Assembly: GCA_947464275.1 (NCBI GenBank)
Contig: CANHVU010000005.1
Coordinates: 91,738-155,737, forward strand
Direction of reading: 5' to 3'
DNA from: Bacteroidota bacterium
GTDB lineage: Bacteria; Bacteroidota; Bacteroidia; UKL13-3
DNA: 64,000 nt
Shown: positions 1 through 7,316 of the stretch, piece by piece
Numbering within the stretch: the stretch's first letter is position 1
How the letters are laid out: every line of letters begins with the position of its first letter
The notes under the pieces: model-generated
The model's input: the letters and a program-made list of their open reading frames with translations, nothing else
Database searches by the model: none
What the model was told of the DNA's origin: nothing
Made by a program: the position numbers and the translations under genes

Positions 1-945
1 ATCAACGCATTGTTTCAATAATGCATTCTCGTGGGCGGATATATTCTCTTTACCAATTTCATTCACAAAATCTAACGCATATTTAAAGGCAATTACATCG
101 CCAATATTGGGTGTTCCTGCTTCAAACTTGTATGGAATTTCGTTGTAAGTAGTTTTTTCAAAACTTACTTCTTTTATCATTTCTCCACCACCTTGATAAG
201 GCGGCATGGCTTCTAATAATTCACGTTTTCCATATAATACACCAACACCAGTTGGGCCATATAATTTATGCGATGAAACAGCTAAAAAATCACAATCTAA
301 ATCTTGTACATCAACGGCTAAATGTGAGCAAGCTTGTGCCCCATCTAACAAAACTATTGCACCAAAAGCATGTGCTTTTTGTATAATTTCCTTAACAGGA
401 TTGATAGTTCCTAATGCGTTACTAACCCATACGCAAGCCACCATTTTGGTTTTTGATGAGAGCAATTTATCATAATCATCCATCAATAATTCACCAGCTT
501 CGTTTATTGGAATTACCTTTAAAATAGCACCTTTTTCTTCACAAATCATTTGCCAAGGAACAATATTGCTGTGATGTTCCATGGTTGTAATGATTACTTC
601 ATCGCCAGCTTGCAAAAATTTTCTTCCCCAAGTTTGAGCGACTAAATTAATACTTTCTGTTACTCCTTTTGTAAAAATACATTCTTCCACTTCCTTGGCA
701 TTGATAAATGCTTGGATGGTTTTGCGTGTATCTTCAAACATATCAGTAGAACGAGCAGCTAATGTGTGCGCAGCTCTGTGAATGTTTGCATTATCGGTAT
801 TGTAATATTTTACCAAAGCATCAATTACAGCTTGTGGTTTTTGCGTGGTTGCAGCATTGTCAAAATAAACCAATGGCTTTCCATTTACTTCTTGATGAAG
901 TATTGGAAACTGATTTCTTATTGATATAATATCTAATTTCGACAT
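1..945 (-). CDS. sufS: Cysteine desulfurase SufS (partial, C-terminus beyond left edge)
   Basis: PLP-dependent cysteine desulfurase that releases sulfur from L-cysteine for SUF iron-sulfur cluster assembly in the cytoplasm. Translation from the ATG at 943-945 runs 315 residues without a stop to base 1, so the gene is cut by the window edge. Visible family signatures are FDNAATTQKP near residue 28, the TMEHHSN segment near 121, DGAQACSH near 201 and the PLP-binding lysine in SSHKLYGPTG (K227). The catalytic cysteine, expected near residue 360 in a protein of about 405 residues, lies outside the window. It is the last suf gene visible, downstream of sufD, separated from it by 120 bp that hold two palindromic blocks. 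SufS rather than the CsdA/IscS group is inferred from the suf context. Confidence 0.95.
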   Translation of the reverse strand, partial: MSKLDIISIRNQFPILHQEVNGKPLVYFDNAATTQKPQAVIDALVKYYNTDNANIHRAAHTLAARSTDMFEDTRKTIQAFINAKEVEECIFTKGVTESINLVAQTWGRKFLQAGDEVIITTMEHHSNIVPWQMICEEKGAILKVIPINEAGELLMDDYDKLLSSKTKMVACVWVSNALGTINPVKEIIQKAHAFGAIVLLDGAQACSHLAVDVQDLDCDFLAVSSHKLYGPTGVGVLYGKRELLEAMPPYQGGGEMIKEVSFEKTTYNEIPYKFEAGTPNIGDVIAFKYALDFVNEIGKENISAHENALLKQCVD

Positions 946-960
946 GTTTATTTTTATTGG

Positions 961-986
961 TAAAGACGTTTAATTAAACGTCTTTA
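961..986. repeat. Perfect 26-bp palindrome between sufD and sufS
   Basis: The 26 bases from 961 to 986 are an exact palindrome centred on TTAATTAA with outer arms TAAAGACGTTT. There is no T tract following on the minus strand to make it an obvious terminator. It shares the AGACGTT word with the palindromes just next to it, so the two may belong to one repeat family. Confidence 0.7.
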
Positions 987-1005
987 CAATTTCAATTATG
1001 TTTTT

Positions 1006-1063
1006 GTAGAGACGTTGCACGCAACGTCTAAATGTTAAAAGACGTTGCATGCAACGTCTCTAC
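1006..1063. repeat. Tandem palindromes, REP-like, in sufD-sufS spacer
   Basis: Two 20-bp palindromes sharing the arm AGACGTTGC are separated by about 10 A/T-rich bases. The second (AGACGTTGCATGCAACGTCT) is perfect and the first has one central change. The outer flanks GTAGAG and CTCTAC are also complementary, so the whole 58 bases can fold as one long cruciform or two hairpins. The element starts only 2 bases past the sufD stop codon. It looks like a dispersed Bacteroidota intergenic repeat; dispersal cannot be shown from one window. Confidence 0.7.
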
Positions 1064-1065
1064 TA

Positions 1066-2352
1066 TTATATCTTTTTCTCTATTTCTTGTTCTAGCAATT
1101 CAACCAATTCAGGAATTTTAATTCTTTCAGCTATGTCATCGGCAAATGCGTTTAATAACATTTTTCGGGCTACATCTCCAGGAATTCCTCTGCTTCGTAA
1201 ATAAAACATGGGTTCTTCATCTAACTGACCAATGGTAGCGCCATGTGTACATTTTACATCATCAGCAAAAATTTCTAACTGTGGTTTGGTGTTTACAGTG
1301 GCTTCATTGCTCAATAAAATGTTTTGATTGCGTTGGTAAGCATTGGTTTTTTGTGCATCTAAATGCACCATAATTTTTCCATTAAATACCGCCACCGATT
1401 TATCCATCATAATTCCTTTGTATAACTCATCGCTATGGCAATTTGGAAATGCATGGTCAACACGCGTGTGATTATCAACCAACTCATTTCCATGCGGCAT
1501 ATACAAACCGTATAACAAACTATTGCAGTTTTGTCCGTTCATGAAAAAATGCAAATTGTTACGCACCAAAGCTCCACTTAATGTTAAAGTTACGTGGTTA
1601 ATATTGGTATTTGCTTCTTGAAAAATTTGGGTGAAATTATTGTGGTAACTTTCGCCTTCTTGGTTTTGAATTTTATAATGTTCAATATGCGCATTTTCAT
1701 TGGCATAAACTTCATTAACTGCATTGGTAAACGAAGGATTATTGCCAACTGCATAAAAAGTTTCAACTAAAGTAAGTGAAGCGCTTTTTTCTACAATTAT
1801 TAAATTGCGAGGTTGACACAATACATTCACATCAGTTGAATCAGCAATATTAACAATGATAACAGGATTGGTAACTGTTTTTTTATTAGGTACATAAACA
1901 AATGCACCATCGCTTAATAAAGCAGTATTCATGGCATTTAAACCTTGTCCTTCAATGGGAGCATATTTGCCAAAATGTTTGTTAAACAATTCGCTATGAG
2001 CTGTTTTGGCTTTTGCTAAAGTAGAAATAACAATGCTTTCGTTAGTTTCAATAATGGTAGATAGTTCCGAGCGGAATGTGCCATTTACAAAAACCAATTT
2101 ATTAGCAGTAAGGTCTTTTAAAAATGCGTGCGATAGCATCAATTCTGTTTCAATGGTGCTTTCGCAAGTTGATTGAAACGATTGATTGGTAATGTTTTTA
2201 AGGTTGGTGTATTTCCATTCCTCGTTTTTGGTGGTAGGAAAACCAACTTTTTCAAATTCAGCAAAAGCTTGCTCACGCTTCAAAAAGAAATCACTTTTCT
2301 CCGCTTGATTTTTGTATAAATTAAACTCTGCTTTTATATTTTCTACTAACAT
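1066..2352 (-). CDS. sufD: Fe-S cluster assembly protein SufD
   Basis: Scaffold subunit of the SufBC2D complex, which builds Fe-S clusters. The 428-residue protein shows the SufB/SufD beta-helix core with a conserved C-terminal block: CTHGATIGQLDEEPMFYLRSR, followed by a GI-type turn and an ALLNAFADDI-like helix. I chose the ATG at 2352 (MLVENIKAEF); the reading frame is open upstream to another ATG at 2397, but those 15 residues are not family-like. It lies 129 bp downstream of sufC and upstream of sufS in the same minus-strand operon. Length is typical of SufD (about 420-440). Confidence 0.93.
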   Translation of the reverse strand: MLVENIKAEFNLYKNQAEKSDFFLKREQAFAEFEKVGFPTTKNEEWKYTNLKNITNQSFQSTCESTIETELMLSHAFLKDLTANKLVFVNGTFRSELSTIIETNESIVISTLAKAKTAHSELFNKHFGKYAPIEGQGLNAMNTALLSDGAFVYVPNKKTVTNPVIIVNIADSTDVNVLCQPRNLIIVEKSASLTLVETFYAVGNNPSFTNAVNEVYANENAHIEHYKIQNQEGESYHNNFTQIFQEANTNINHVTLTLSGALVRNNLHFFMNGQNCNSLLYGLYMPHGNELVDNHTRVDHAFPNCHSDELYKGIMMDKSVAVFNGKIMVHLDAQKTNAYQRNQNILLSNEATVNTKPQLEIFADDVKCTHGATIGQLDEEPMFYLRSRGIPGDVARKMLLNAFADDIAERIKIPELVELLEQEIEKKI

Positions 2353-2481
2353 TATTTCTCTATAAATTCTAAATTCGAATAACGAAATTCGAAACATTTT
2401 AAATAAATTTTTGACTTAAAATTCTATACTCAACTTAATATTAAAAAATATTTCGTGCTTCGAATTTTAAATTTCGAATTT

Positions 2482-3240
2482 TTATGAATTAGCTTCTACT
2501 TCTTGTTTAATCCAGTCGTAGCCTTTTTCTTCTAATTCTTTAGCTAAGCTTGCATCGCCACTTTTTACAATGCGGCCTTTGTATAATACATGCACAAAAT
2601 CAGGAACTATATAATCTAACAAGCGTTGGTAATGCGTAATTACAATAAACGAACGTTCTTTGTTGCGCAATTTATTTACACCTTCTGATACCAAACGCAA
2701 AGCATCAATATCTAATCCTGAATCGGTTTCATCTAAAATACCTAATTTTGGTTCAAGCATAGCCATTTGAAAAATTTCGTTACGTTTTTTCTCTCCACCA
2801 CTAAAACCTTCGTTTAGCGAACGACTTGTTAACGATTTATCCATTTCAACCAATTCCATTTTTTCGCGCATCATTTTCAAAAAGTCGGTAGCTTCCATTG
2901 GCTCTAAACCTTGGTATTTACGCTTTTCATTTATGGCTGTTTTTAGGAAATTGGTATTGCTTACACCTGGAATTTCAATTGGATATTGAAAAGCTAAAAA
3001 CACACCTTCACGTGCTCTATCTTCTGGGCTTAATTCTAATAAATCTTTGCCATCAAAGTCAACAGTTCCTTCGGTTACTTCGTAATCAGCTCTACCTGCC
3101 AATACAGCCGATAAAGTGCTTTTACCAGCACCATTTGGTCCCATGATTGCATGCACTTCGCCTGCTTTTACTTCAAGGTTTAATCCGTTTAGAATTTTTT
3201 TACCTTCTATTTCTGCTTTTAGATTTTTTATTGATAACAT
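2482..3240 (-). CDS. sufC: Fe-S cluster assembly ATPase SufC
   Basis: ABC-type ATPase that powers conformational change of the SufBCD scaffold. The 252-residue protein has Walker A GPNGAGKST at residues 34-42, the Q-loop at AFQYP, the SufC-specific signature FSGGEKKRNEI, Walker B LGILDETDSGLD and the switch histidine in VITHYQRLL. The full-length family member is about 250 residues. It follows sufB, but a 545-bp stretch containing a broken four-helix-bundle gene and short repeats separates the two, so the usual tight sufB-sufC spacing is disturbed. Confidence 0.97.
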   Translation of the reverse strand: MLSIKNLKAEIEGKKILNGLNLEVKAGEVHAIMGPNGAGKSTLSAVLAGRADYEVTEGTVDFDGKDLLELSPEDRAREGVFLAFQYPIEIPGVSNTNFLKTAINEKRKYQGLEPMEATDFLKMMREKMELVEMDKSLTSRSLNEGFSGGEKKRNEIFQMAMLEPKLGILDETDSGLDIDALRLVSEGVNKLRNKERSFIVITHYQRLLDYIVPDFVHVLYKGRIVKSGDASLAKELEEKGYDWIKQEVEANS

Positions 3241-3241
3241 C

Positions 3242-3277
3242 TTTAGTTTTTAGTACCAAGTTTTTAGTACTTAGTTT
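3242..3277. repeat. TACTTAG/TTTTTAG repeat, left flank of four-helix gene
   Basis: The segment contains two imperfect copies of the word AGTTTTTAGTAC, followed by TTAGTTTG. It lies immediately between the start of sufC and the end of the four-helix-bundle reading frame. The same words occur at 3681-3720, inverted at 3746-3779, and again at 5371-5407. Confidence 0.6.
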
Positions 3278-3278
3278 G

Positions 3279-3675
3279 TTAAATTGTTTTATATTTTATT
3301 CCTTTAATATCAGAGTTTGATAAATAATTCATGAACGAAGTTAACATTTTGCCTACTTCATCAATTTCATTTGAAATTTTTGTAAATATTTCATCATCTA
3401 AATATCCTATTTCATTTGCTATTACCAATTGCGTTTTTAGTTCATATAGTGAGCCTTTTGCAATTGATAAAAACTGAAGGAATTCTTTATTTCCTCCTCT
3501 TCCAAATTCCTTCGGCAATATTTGAAGGTATTGAAACTGCGGCTCTTCTTATTTGATCTCTTAATCCAAAATCTTTTGCAAAACTGCCATGATTGGAAGC
3601 TTTGTAAATATTAATAGTTAGACTTTTAGCTTTTTGCCAAACTATTATATCTTCGATTTTTTCAATTTTACTCAT
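3279..3675 (-). pseudogene. Four-helix-bundle (S23/Avd-like) protein, single-base frameshift
   Basis: Two overlapping frames together make one four-helix-bundle protein of the 23S rRNA intervening-sequence/S23 family. The N-terminal frame (3675 down to 3487) reads [19 protein letters not shown] and reaches the hallmark [12 protein letters not shown]. The protein then continues in another frame as [19 protein letters not shown], through ELKTQLVIANEIGYL. The family reads NIAEG-F-GRG, so one extra T at plus-strand 3507-3508 (an extra A on the coding strand) breaks it. Function in the family is unknown; members occur in rRNA intervening sequences and near reverse transcriptases, but neither is seen here. 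The gene is inserted in the suf operon between sufB and sufC and is flanked by related repeats. A sequencing error instead of real decay is possible. Confidence 0.8.
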
Positions 3676-3680
3676 TTTTA

Positions 3681-3720
3681 TTTAGTACTTAGTTTTTAGT
3701 TTCATGGTACTTAGTTTTTA
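3681..3720. repeat. TACTTAG/TTTTTAG repeat, right flank of four-helix gene
   Basis: Two direct copies of TACTTAGTTTTTA separated by about 11 bases, directly upstream of the four-helix-bundle start codon at 3675. They match the words found on the other side of that gene at 3242-3277. Confidence 0.6.
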
Positions 3721-3745
3721 TAACCTCATTCCAATACATATTTTT

Positions 3746-3779
3746 CAACTAAGTACTAATAACTAGCAAACTAAGAAAC
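3746..3779. repeat. Inverted copy of the TACTTAG repeat next to sufB
   Basis: Contains CAACTAAGTACTAATAACTA and AACTAAGAAA, the reverse complement of the TAGTACTTAG words seen at 3681-3720. It abuts the 3' end of sufB. With 3681-3720 it can form an imperfect hairpin. Confidence 0.5.
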
Positions 3780-3784
3780 TATTT

Positions 3785-5236
3785 TTATCCAACACTTCCT
3801 TCCAAACTTACCGCTAAAAGCTTTTGTGCTTCTACTGCAAATTCCATCGGTAATTGATTTAGAACTTCTTTACAGAAACCGTTTACAATTAATCCAATTG
3901 CTTCTTCTGTCCCTATGCCACGTTGGTTGCAATAGAAAATTTGATCTTCACCAATTTTGCTAGTACTAGCTTCGTGTTCTACAATGGCAGTATTATTGCT
4001 AATTTCTAGGTAAGGAAAAGTATGTGCTCCACTGCGACTGCCAATTAACATACTATCGCATTGGGTATGATTACGAGCATTTTCAGCTTTTTTATTTACT
4101 TTTACTAAACCTCTATAAGTGTTATGCGATTTTCCGGCTGAAATTCCTTTTGATACAATTCTGCTTTTGGTATTTTTACCAATGTGTATCATTTTGGTTC
4201 CAGTATCGGCTTGTTGCATATTATTGGTAACTGCCACTGAGAAAAACTCTCCGTTTGAGTAATCACCTTTTAAAATACAACTTGGGTATTTCCAAGTAAT
4301 GGCACTTCCAGTTTCTACTTGTGTCCAGCTAATTTTAGAATATGCACCTTCGCAACTTCCGCGTTTGGTTACAAAATTATAAATACCACCTTTTCCATCT
4401 TTATCGCCAGGATACCAATTTTGAACAGTTGAGTATTTAATTTCAGCTTTTTCCATTGCAATTAATTCCACAACAGCTGCGTGCAATTGGTTTTCATCAC
4501 GCATTGGCGCGGTACAACCTTCTAAATAACTCACATAACTGTTATCGTCTGCAATGATTAAAGTACGCTCAAACTGACCTGTATTTTCAGCATTGATACG
4601 GAAATAAGTAGACAATTCCATTGGGCAACGAACGCCTTTTGGAATATACACAAAGCTTCCATCGCTGAATACTGCTGCGTTTAAAGCTGAAAAATAATTA
4701 TCGGTATAAGGAACCACTGAGCCAATGTATTTTTTTACCAATTCAGGATGCTCGTGTAAAGCTTCGCTGATGGCACAAAAAATTACACCTTTTTCGGCTA
4801 GTTGGTCTTTAAAAGTAGTAGCAATTGATACAGAATCAAATACAGCATCTACTGCTACACCTGTTAAACGTTTTTGTTCGCCAAGGCTAATTCCTAGTTT
4901 TTCAAAAGTTTTTAATAATTCAGGGTCAACTTGATCTAAACTATCTAATTTTATTTTTTCTTTAGGAGCAGCGTAATAAATAATGTCTTGGTAATTAATT
5001 GGCTTTAAATTAAAATTTTGCCAATTAGGTTCTTCTAAAGTTAACCAATAGCGATAAGCTTTTAATCGCCACTCAAGCATCCATTCTGGCTCATTTTTTT
5101 TAGCCGAAATAAATCTTACAATGTCTTCGCTTAAACCCATTGGGGCCGAATCCATTTCTATATCGGTAGTAAATCCGTATTTATATTCTTGACTAACTAC
5201 TTGGTCAATTATATCAACTTCTTGTGTATCAGACAT
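3785..5236 (-). CDS. sufB: Fe-S cluster assembly protein SufB
   Basis: Core scaffold subunit of the SufBC2D complex, where the Fe-S cluster is assembled. The 483-residue product matches the expected length of about 480. Conserved stretches include [16 protein letters not shown] near residue 50, the [20 protein letters not shown] block near 200, [20 protein letters not shown], and the C-terminal [20 protein letters not shown] with its conserved cysteine. It is the first gene of the visible operon and starts at the ATG 5234-5236, preceded by a TAnnTTTG promoter-like box and an A/T-rich palindromic region. Its stop is 110 bp from the four-helix-bundle start. Confidence 0.97.
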   Translation of the reverse strand: MSDTQEVDIIDQVVSQEYKYGFTTDIEMDSAPMGLSEDIVRFISAKKNEPEWMLEWRLKAYRYWLTLEEPNWQNFNLKPINYQDIIYYAAPKEKIKLDSLDQVDPELLKTFEKLGISLGEQKRLTGVAVDAVFDSVSIATTFKDQLAEKGVIFCAISEALHEHPELVKKYIGSVVPYTDNYFSALNAAVFSDGSFVYIPKGVRCPMELSTYFRINAENTGQFERTLIIADDNSYVSYLEGCTAPMRDENQLHAAVVELIAMEKAEIKYSTVQNWYPGDKDGKGGIYNFVTKRGSCEGAYSKISWTQVETGSAITWKYPSCILKGDYSNGEFFSVAVTNNMQQADTGTKMIHIGKNTKSRIVSKGISAGKSHNTYRGLVKVNKKAENARNHTQCDSMLIGSRSGAHTFPYLEISNNTAIVEHEASTSKIGEDQIFYCNQRGIGTEEAIGLIVNGFCKEVLNQLPMEFAVEAQKLLAVSLEGSVG

Positions 5237-5265
5237 TTTCTAACTTTTGTTTAAGTTTAGGGTGG

Positions 5266-5311
5266 CAAATTTAAACTAAATATTTAAACTATTTATATTT
5301 AGTCTAAATAG
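5266..5311 (-). promoter_or_regulatory. Candidate suf promoter and operator region
   Basis: On the minus strand TAAATTTG at 5273-5266 fits the Bacteroidota -7 box TAnnTTTG, about 30 bases upstream of the sufB ATG. Immediately upstream are the odd-centred palindrome ATTTAGTCTAAAT (about 5297-5309) and two copies of TTTAAACTA at 5271 and 5283. This arrangement could be an operator for an Fe-S or iron-responsive repressor. No regulator is in the window and no clear -33 TTTG box is visible, so the call is tentative. Confidence 0.35.
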
Positions 5312-5370
5312 AAATACAAAAAAAGTGCTCAAGTGTTTTATAAACTGATTAAGTTTTGCGATTAAGTTCG

Positions 5371-5407
5371 AAGTACTTAGTTTTAGTTCTTAGTTTTTAG
5401 TTCGAAG
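5371..5407. repeat. Fourth copy of the TACTTAG/TTTTTAG repeat
   Basis: Contains AAGTACTTAGTTTTAGTTCTTAGTTTTTAG. It is the same repeat family that brackets the four-helix-bundle pseudogene, here about 135 bp upstream of the suf operon. Confidence 0.55.
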
Positions 5408-5470
5408 TTTATTGGTTGCAAGTTTTTTATTAATAGTATTTATTTTTATACTTCATAGTTCATACTTCTC

Positions 5471-5616
5471 TCACGCTTTGCGTGATAAAAATTGCGTAAG
5501 GGATAGCAGCGGAAATCCTTTTTTGTTTTGGCTTTGTGCGTTTGGTAAAAAAGATTGGAGCGAATAGCCCGACCCATTTTGGCTGGTAATGGCCTTAGAA
5601 TTGGGACAAATGGGTT
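5471..5616. other. Structured intergenic element (nested hairpins), possible ncRNA or repeat
   Basis: The 496-bp interval between sufB and the decarboxylase gene holds no credible gene but has this dense, less A/T-rich structured block. A perfect hairpin TCACGC-TTT-GCGTGA occupies 5471-5485. GGGATAGCAGC at 5500 faces GCGAATAGCCC ending at 5570, with inner arms AATCCTTTTTT and AAAAAAGATT, giving a long imperfect stem. ACCCATTT at 5572-5579 pairs with AAATGGGT around 5608-5615. From memory similar GGGATAG...ATAGCCCGA sequences recur in Bacteroidota spacers; this is recollection and not a search. It could be a transcription terminator region, a repeat, or a small RNA. Confidence 0.5.
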
Positions 5617-5701
5617 ACGCCCAAAAATAAATTTTAAAATTGAGGTAAGTGACTAATATGTATATAAATAAAAAAACGGTAGGCAATTTAGTAGCTTTAT
5701 T

Positions 5702-5709
5702 TATATTTG
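5702..5709 (+). promoter_or_regulatory. TAnnTTTG -7 box upstream of psd
   Basis: TATATTTG matches the Bacteroidota -7 consensus and lies 23 bases before the psd ATG at 5733. No convincing -33 TTTG box is seen about 19-21 bases upstream, so the assignment rests on one box and position. Confidence 0.35.
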
Positions 5710-5732
5710 CCGATTAATTAAAAACATAAAAC

Positions 5733-6383
5733 ATGCTACATAAAGAAGGAAAAGCTACCATATTAATTACGCTATTAGGATTATTTGCCTTAAATTTTGC
5801 CATTAGTTTTACAGAAATTAACTGGTTAATCAACACCATTTTAGGTTTATCGGTAGTATTTTTGATAATTATTCTTCAATTTTTTAGAAATCCAACTGTT
5901 ACTGTTACTCAAAACGAAAACCATGTTATTTGCCCTGCCGATGGAAAAGTGGTGGTGATTGAGGAAGTAATGGAAACTGAATATTACAACGAAAAAAGAT
6001 TACAAGTTTCGGTATTTATGAGCCCATTTAATGTGCATGTAAACCGCAATCCAATTGGTGGTTTGGTAAAATATTTTAAATACCATCCTGGTTTATATTT
6101 AGTGGCTTGGCATCCAAAATCGTCAACCGAAAATGAACGTACTACCACTGTAATTGAAAAACCTAACGGTGTTTCGGTATTGTTCCGTCAAATTGCGGGT
6201 GCATTGGCTAAACGCATAGTTTGGTATGTAAAAGAAGGTCAACAAGCTGAGCAAGGTGCTGAAATGGGTTTTATTAAATTTGGTTCAAGGGTTGATTTGT
6301 ATTTGCCTTTAGATGCTAAAATAAATGTTACCTTAAATCAAGTGGTTAAAGGCGGTAAAACCGTAATTGCTGAGATTAAATAA
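5733..6383 (+). CDS. psd: Phosphatidylserine decarboxylase proenzyme
   Basis: Converts phosphatidylserine to phosphatidylethanolamine at the inner membrane using a pyruvoyl group made by self-cleavage. The 216-residue protein belongs to the short PSD-related class. It has two N-terminal membrane segments (about residues 8-28 and 31-50), then CPADGKVV at 67-74, MSPFNVHVNRNP around 96-107, AWHPKSSTEN, and the cleavage motif FGSRVDLYLP with the G184-S185 scissile bond where Ser becomes pyruvoyl. It stands alone between the structured spacer and the zeta-kinase gene. The partner phosphatidylserine synthase is not in the window. Confidence 0.93.
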   Translation: MLHKEGKATILITLLGLFALNFAISFTEINWLINTILGLSVVFLIIILQFFRNPTVTVTQNENHVICPADGKVVVIEEVMETEYYNEKRLQVSVFMSPFNVHVNRNPIGGLVKYFKYHPGLYLVAWHPKSSTENERTTTVIEKPNGVSVLFRQIAGALAKRIVWYVKEGQQAEQGAEMGFIKFGSRVDLYLPLDAKINVTLNQVVKGGKTVIAEIK

Positions 6384-6509
6384 GGTTTAGGTTATATATT
6401 ACATATCAAATTTACAAGATTTACAAAATGGTTAAATGGTTTGTTCAATAACAAAAATTAACTAAAAAAGGAGCTAAATATCCCAAAGTAAAAACATAAA
6501 TTTACGAAT

Positions 6510-7094
6510 ATGGATGACAAAAAATTATACATAATTGCAGGATGTAATGGTGCTGGAAAAACGACAGCATCGTTTACTATTTTACCTGAAATTTTGGATT
6601 GTAAAGAGTTTGTAAATGCAGATGAAATAGCAAAAGGACTTTCACCTTTTCAACCTGAAAAAGTTTCAATTGAAGCTGGTAGGATAATGCTGAAAAGAAT
6701 AAATGAATTGCTTTCTGAAAACGAAATATTTGCTTTTGAAACCACATTGTCAACTAAAAGCTATAAAAATAAAATTACTGAAGCTAAAGATAAAGGATAT
6801 CGAGTTACATTACTTTTCTTTTGGTTGCAAAGTATTGAATTAGCTAATGAACGTGTAAAAACAAGAGTTTTAGAAGGTGGACATAATATAGCATTTGAAA
6901 TTGTTGAGAGAAGATATAAAAAAGGTATTAAAAACTTATTTGATATTTACCTTCCAATTGTTGATGGAGCATTGATTTTTGATAATTCAGAAGGTAAACA
7001 TGAACTTTTAGCTGACAAACAAATAGATGGTTTTCTTAATATTGTAAATCCTGAGAAGTTTAATATTTTAAAAAATTACTATGACAACAATTGA
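6510..7094 (+). CDS. Zeta-toxin-like P-loop kinase
   Basis: The 194-residue protein resembles zeta toxin/UDP-N-acetylglucosamine kinase P-loop proteins. Walker A GCNGAGKTT sits at residues 11-19, FVNADEIAKGLSP follows near 35-47, FAFETTLS near 74-81 corresponds to the ETT substrate-binding segment, and RVKTRVLEGGHNI near 115-127 carries the arginine-rich LID region. Known family members phosphorylate UDP-GlcNAc or act as toxins when unbalanced; activity of this one is unproven. The last 14 bases overlap a 49-codon gene at 7081, a compact two-gene unit typical of toxin-antitoxin pairs. It could equally be a housekeeping nucleotide kinase. Confidence 0.8.
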   Translation: MDDKKLYIIAGCNGAGKTTASFTILPEILDCKEFVNADEIAKGLSPFQPEKVSIEAGRIMLKRINELLSENEIFAFETTLSTKSYKNKITEAKDKGYRVTLLFFWLQSIELANERVKTRVLEGGHNIAFEIVERRYKKGIKNLFDIYLPIVDGALIFDNSEGKHELLADKQIDGFLNIVNPEKFNILKNYYDNN

Positions 7095-7230
7095 AATTCA
7101 AATAGAAGAGAAAAATAAAATTATTAAAGGTCTTGAAAAAGTTTATGAAAGACTTTTAGAATTTAAAAAATTAAAAAACTCTGAGCTTGTAGTACTACGT
7201 GACAATAAAATAGTGAAATTAAAACCTTAA
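7081..7230 (+). CDS. Small 49-residue partner overlapping the zeta-like kinase
   Basis: An ATG at 7081 opens a 49-residue frame ending at TAA 7228-7230; it overlaps the kinase gene by 14 bases in another frame. The product is highly charged and apparently helical, beginning MTTIEIQIEEKNKIIKGLEK, and ends in a lysine-rich tail. The overlap implies translational coupling. A small protein encoded next to a zeta-like kinase suggests an antitoxin or regulatory partner, which is inference from position and size only. I do not recognise a named family. Confidence 0.6.
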   Translation: MTTIEIQIEEKNKIIKGLEKVYERLLEFKKLKNSELVVLRDNKIVKLKP

Positions 7231-7316
7231 ATTTTGGTAAAATTATTAACTGAATTTGATAGAATTGAATATTTAAATTTAGTTAGCAATAATCGACTTA
7301 TCATAATATAAAAATT

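Noticed and set aside
206..475. 89-residue plus-strand frame
   Set aside because: It is antisense to the well-supported partial sufS gene and has no family resemblance.
2898..3146. 82-residue plus-strand frame
   Set aside because: Antisense shadow of sufC; the protein is low-complexity hydrophobic and lacks a start context.
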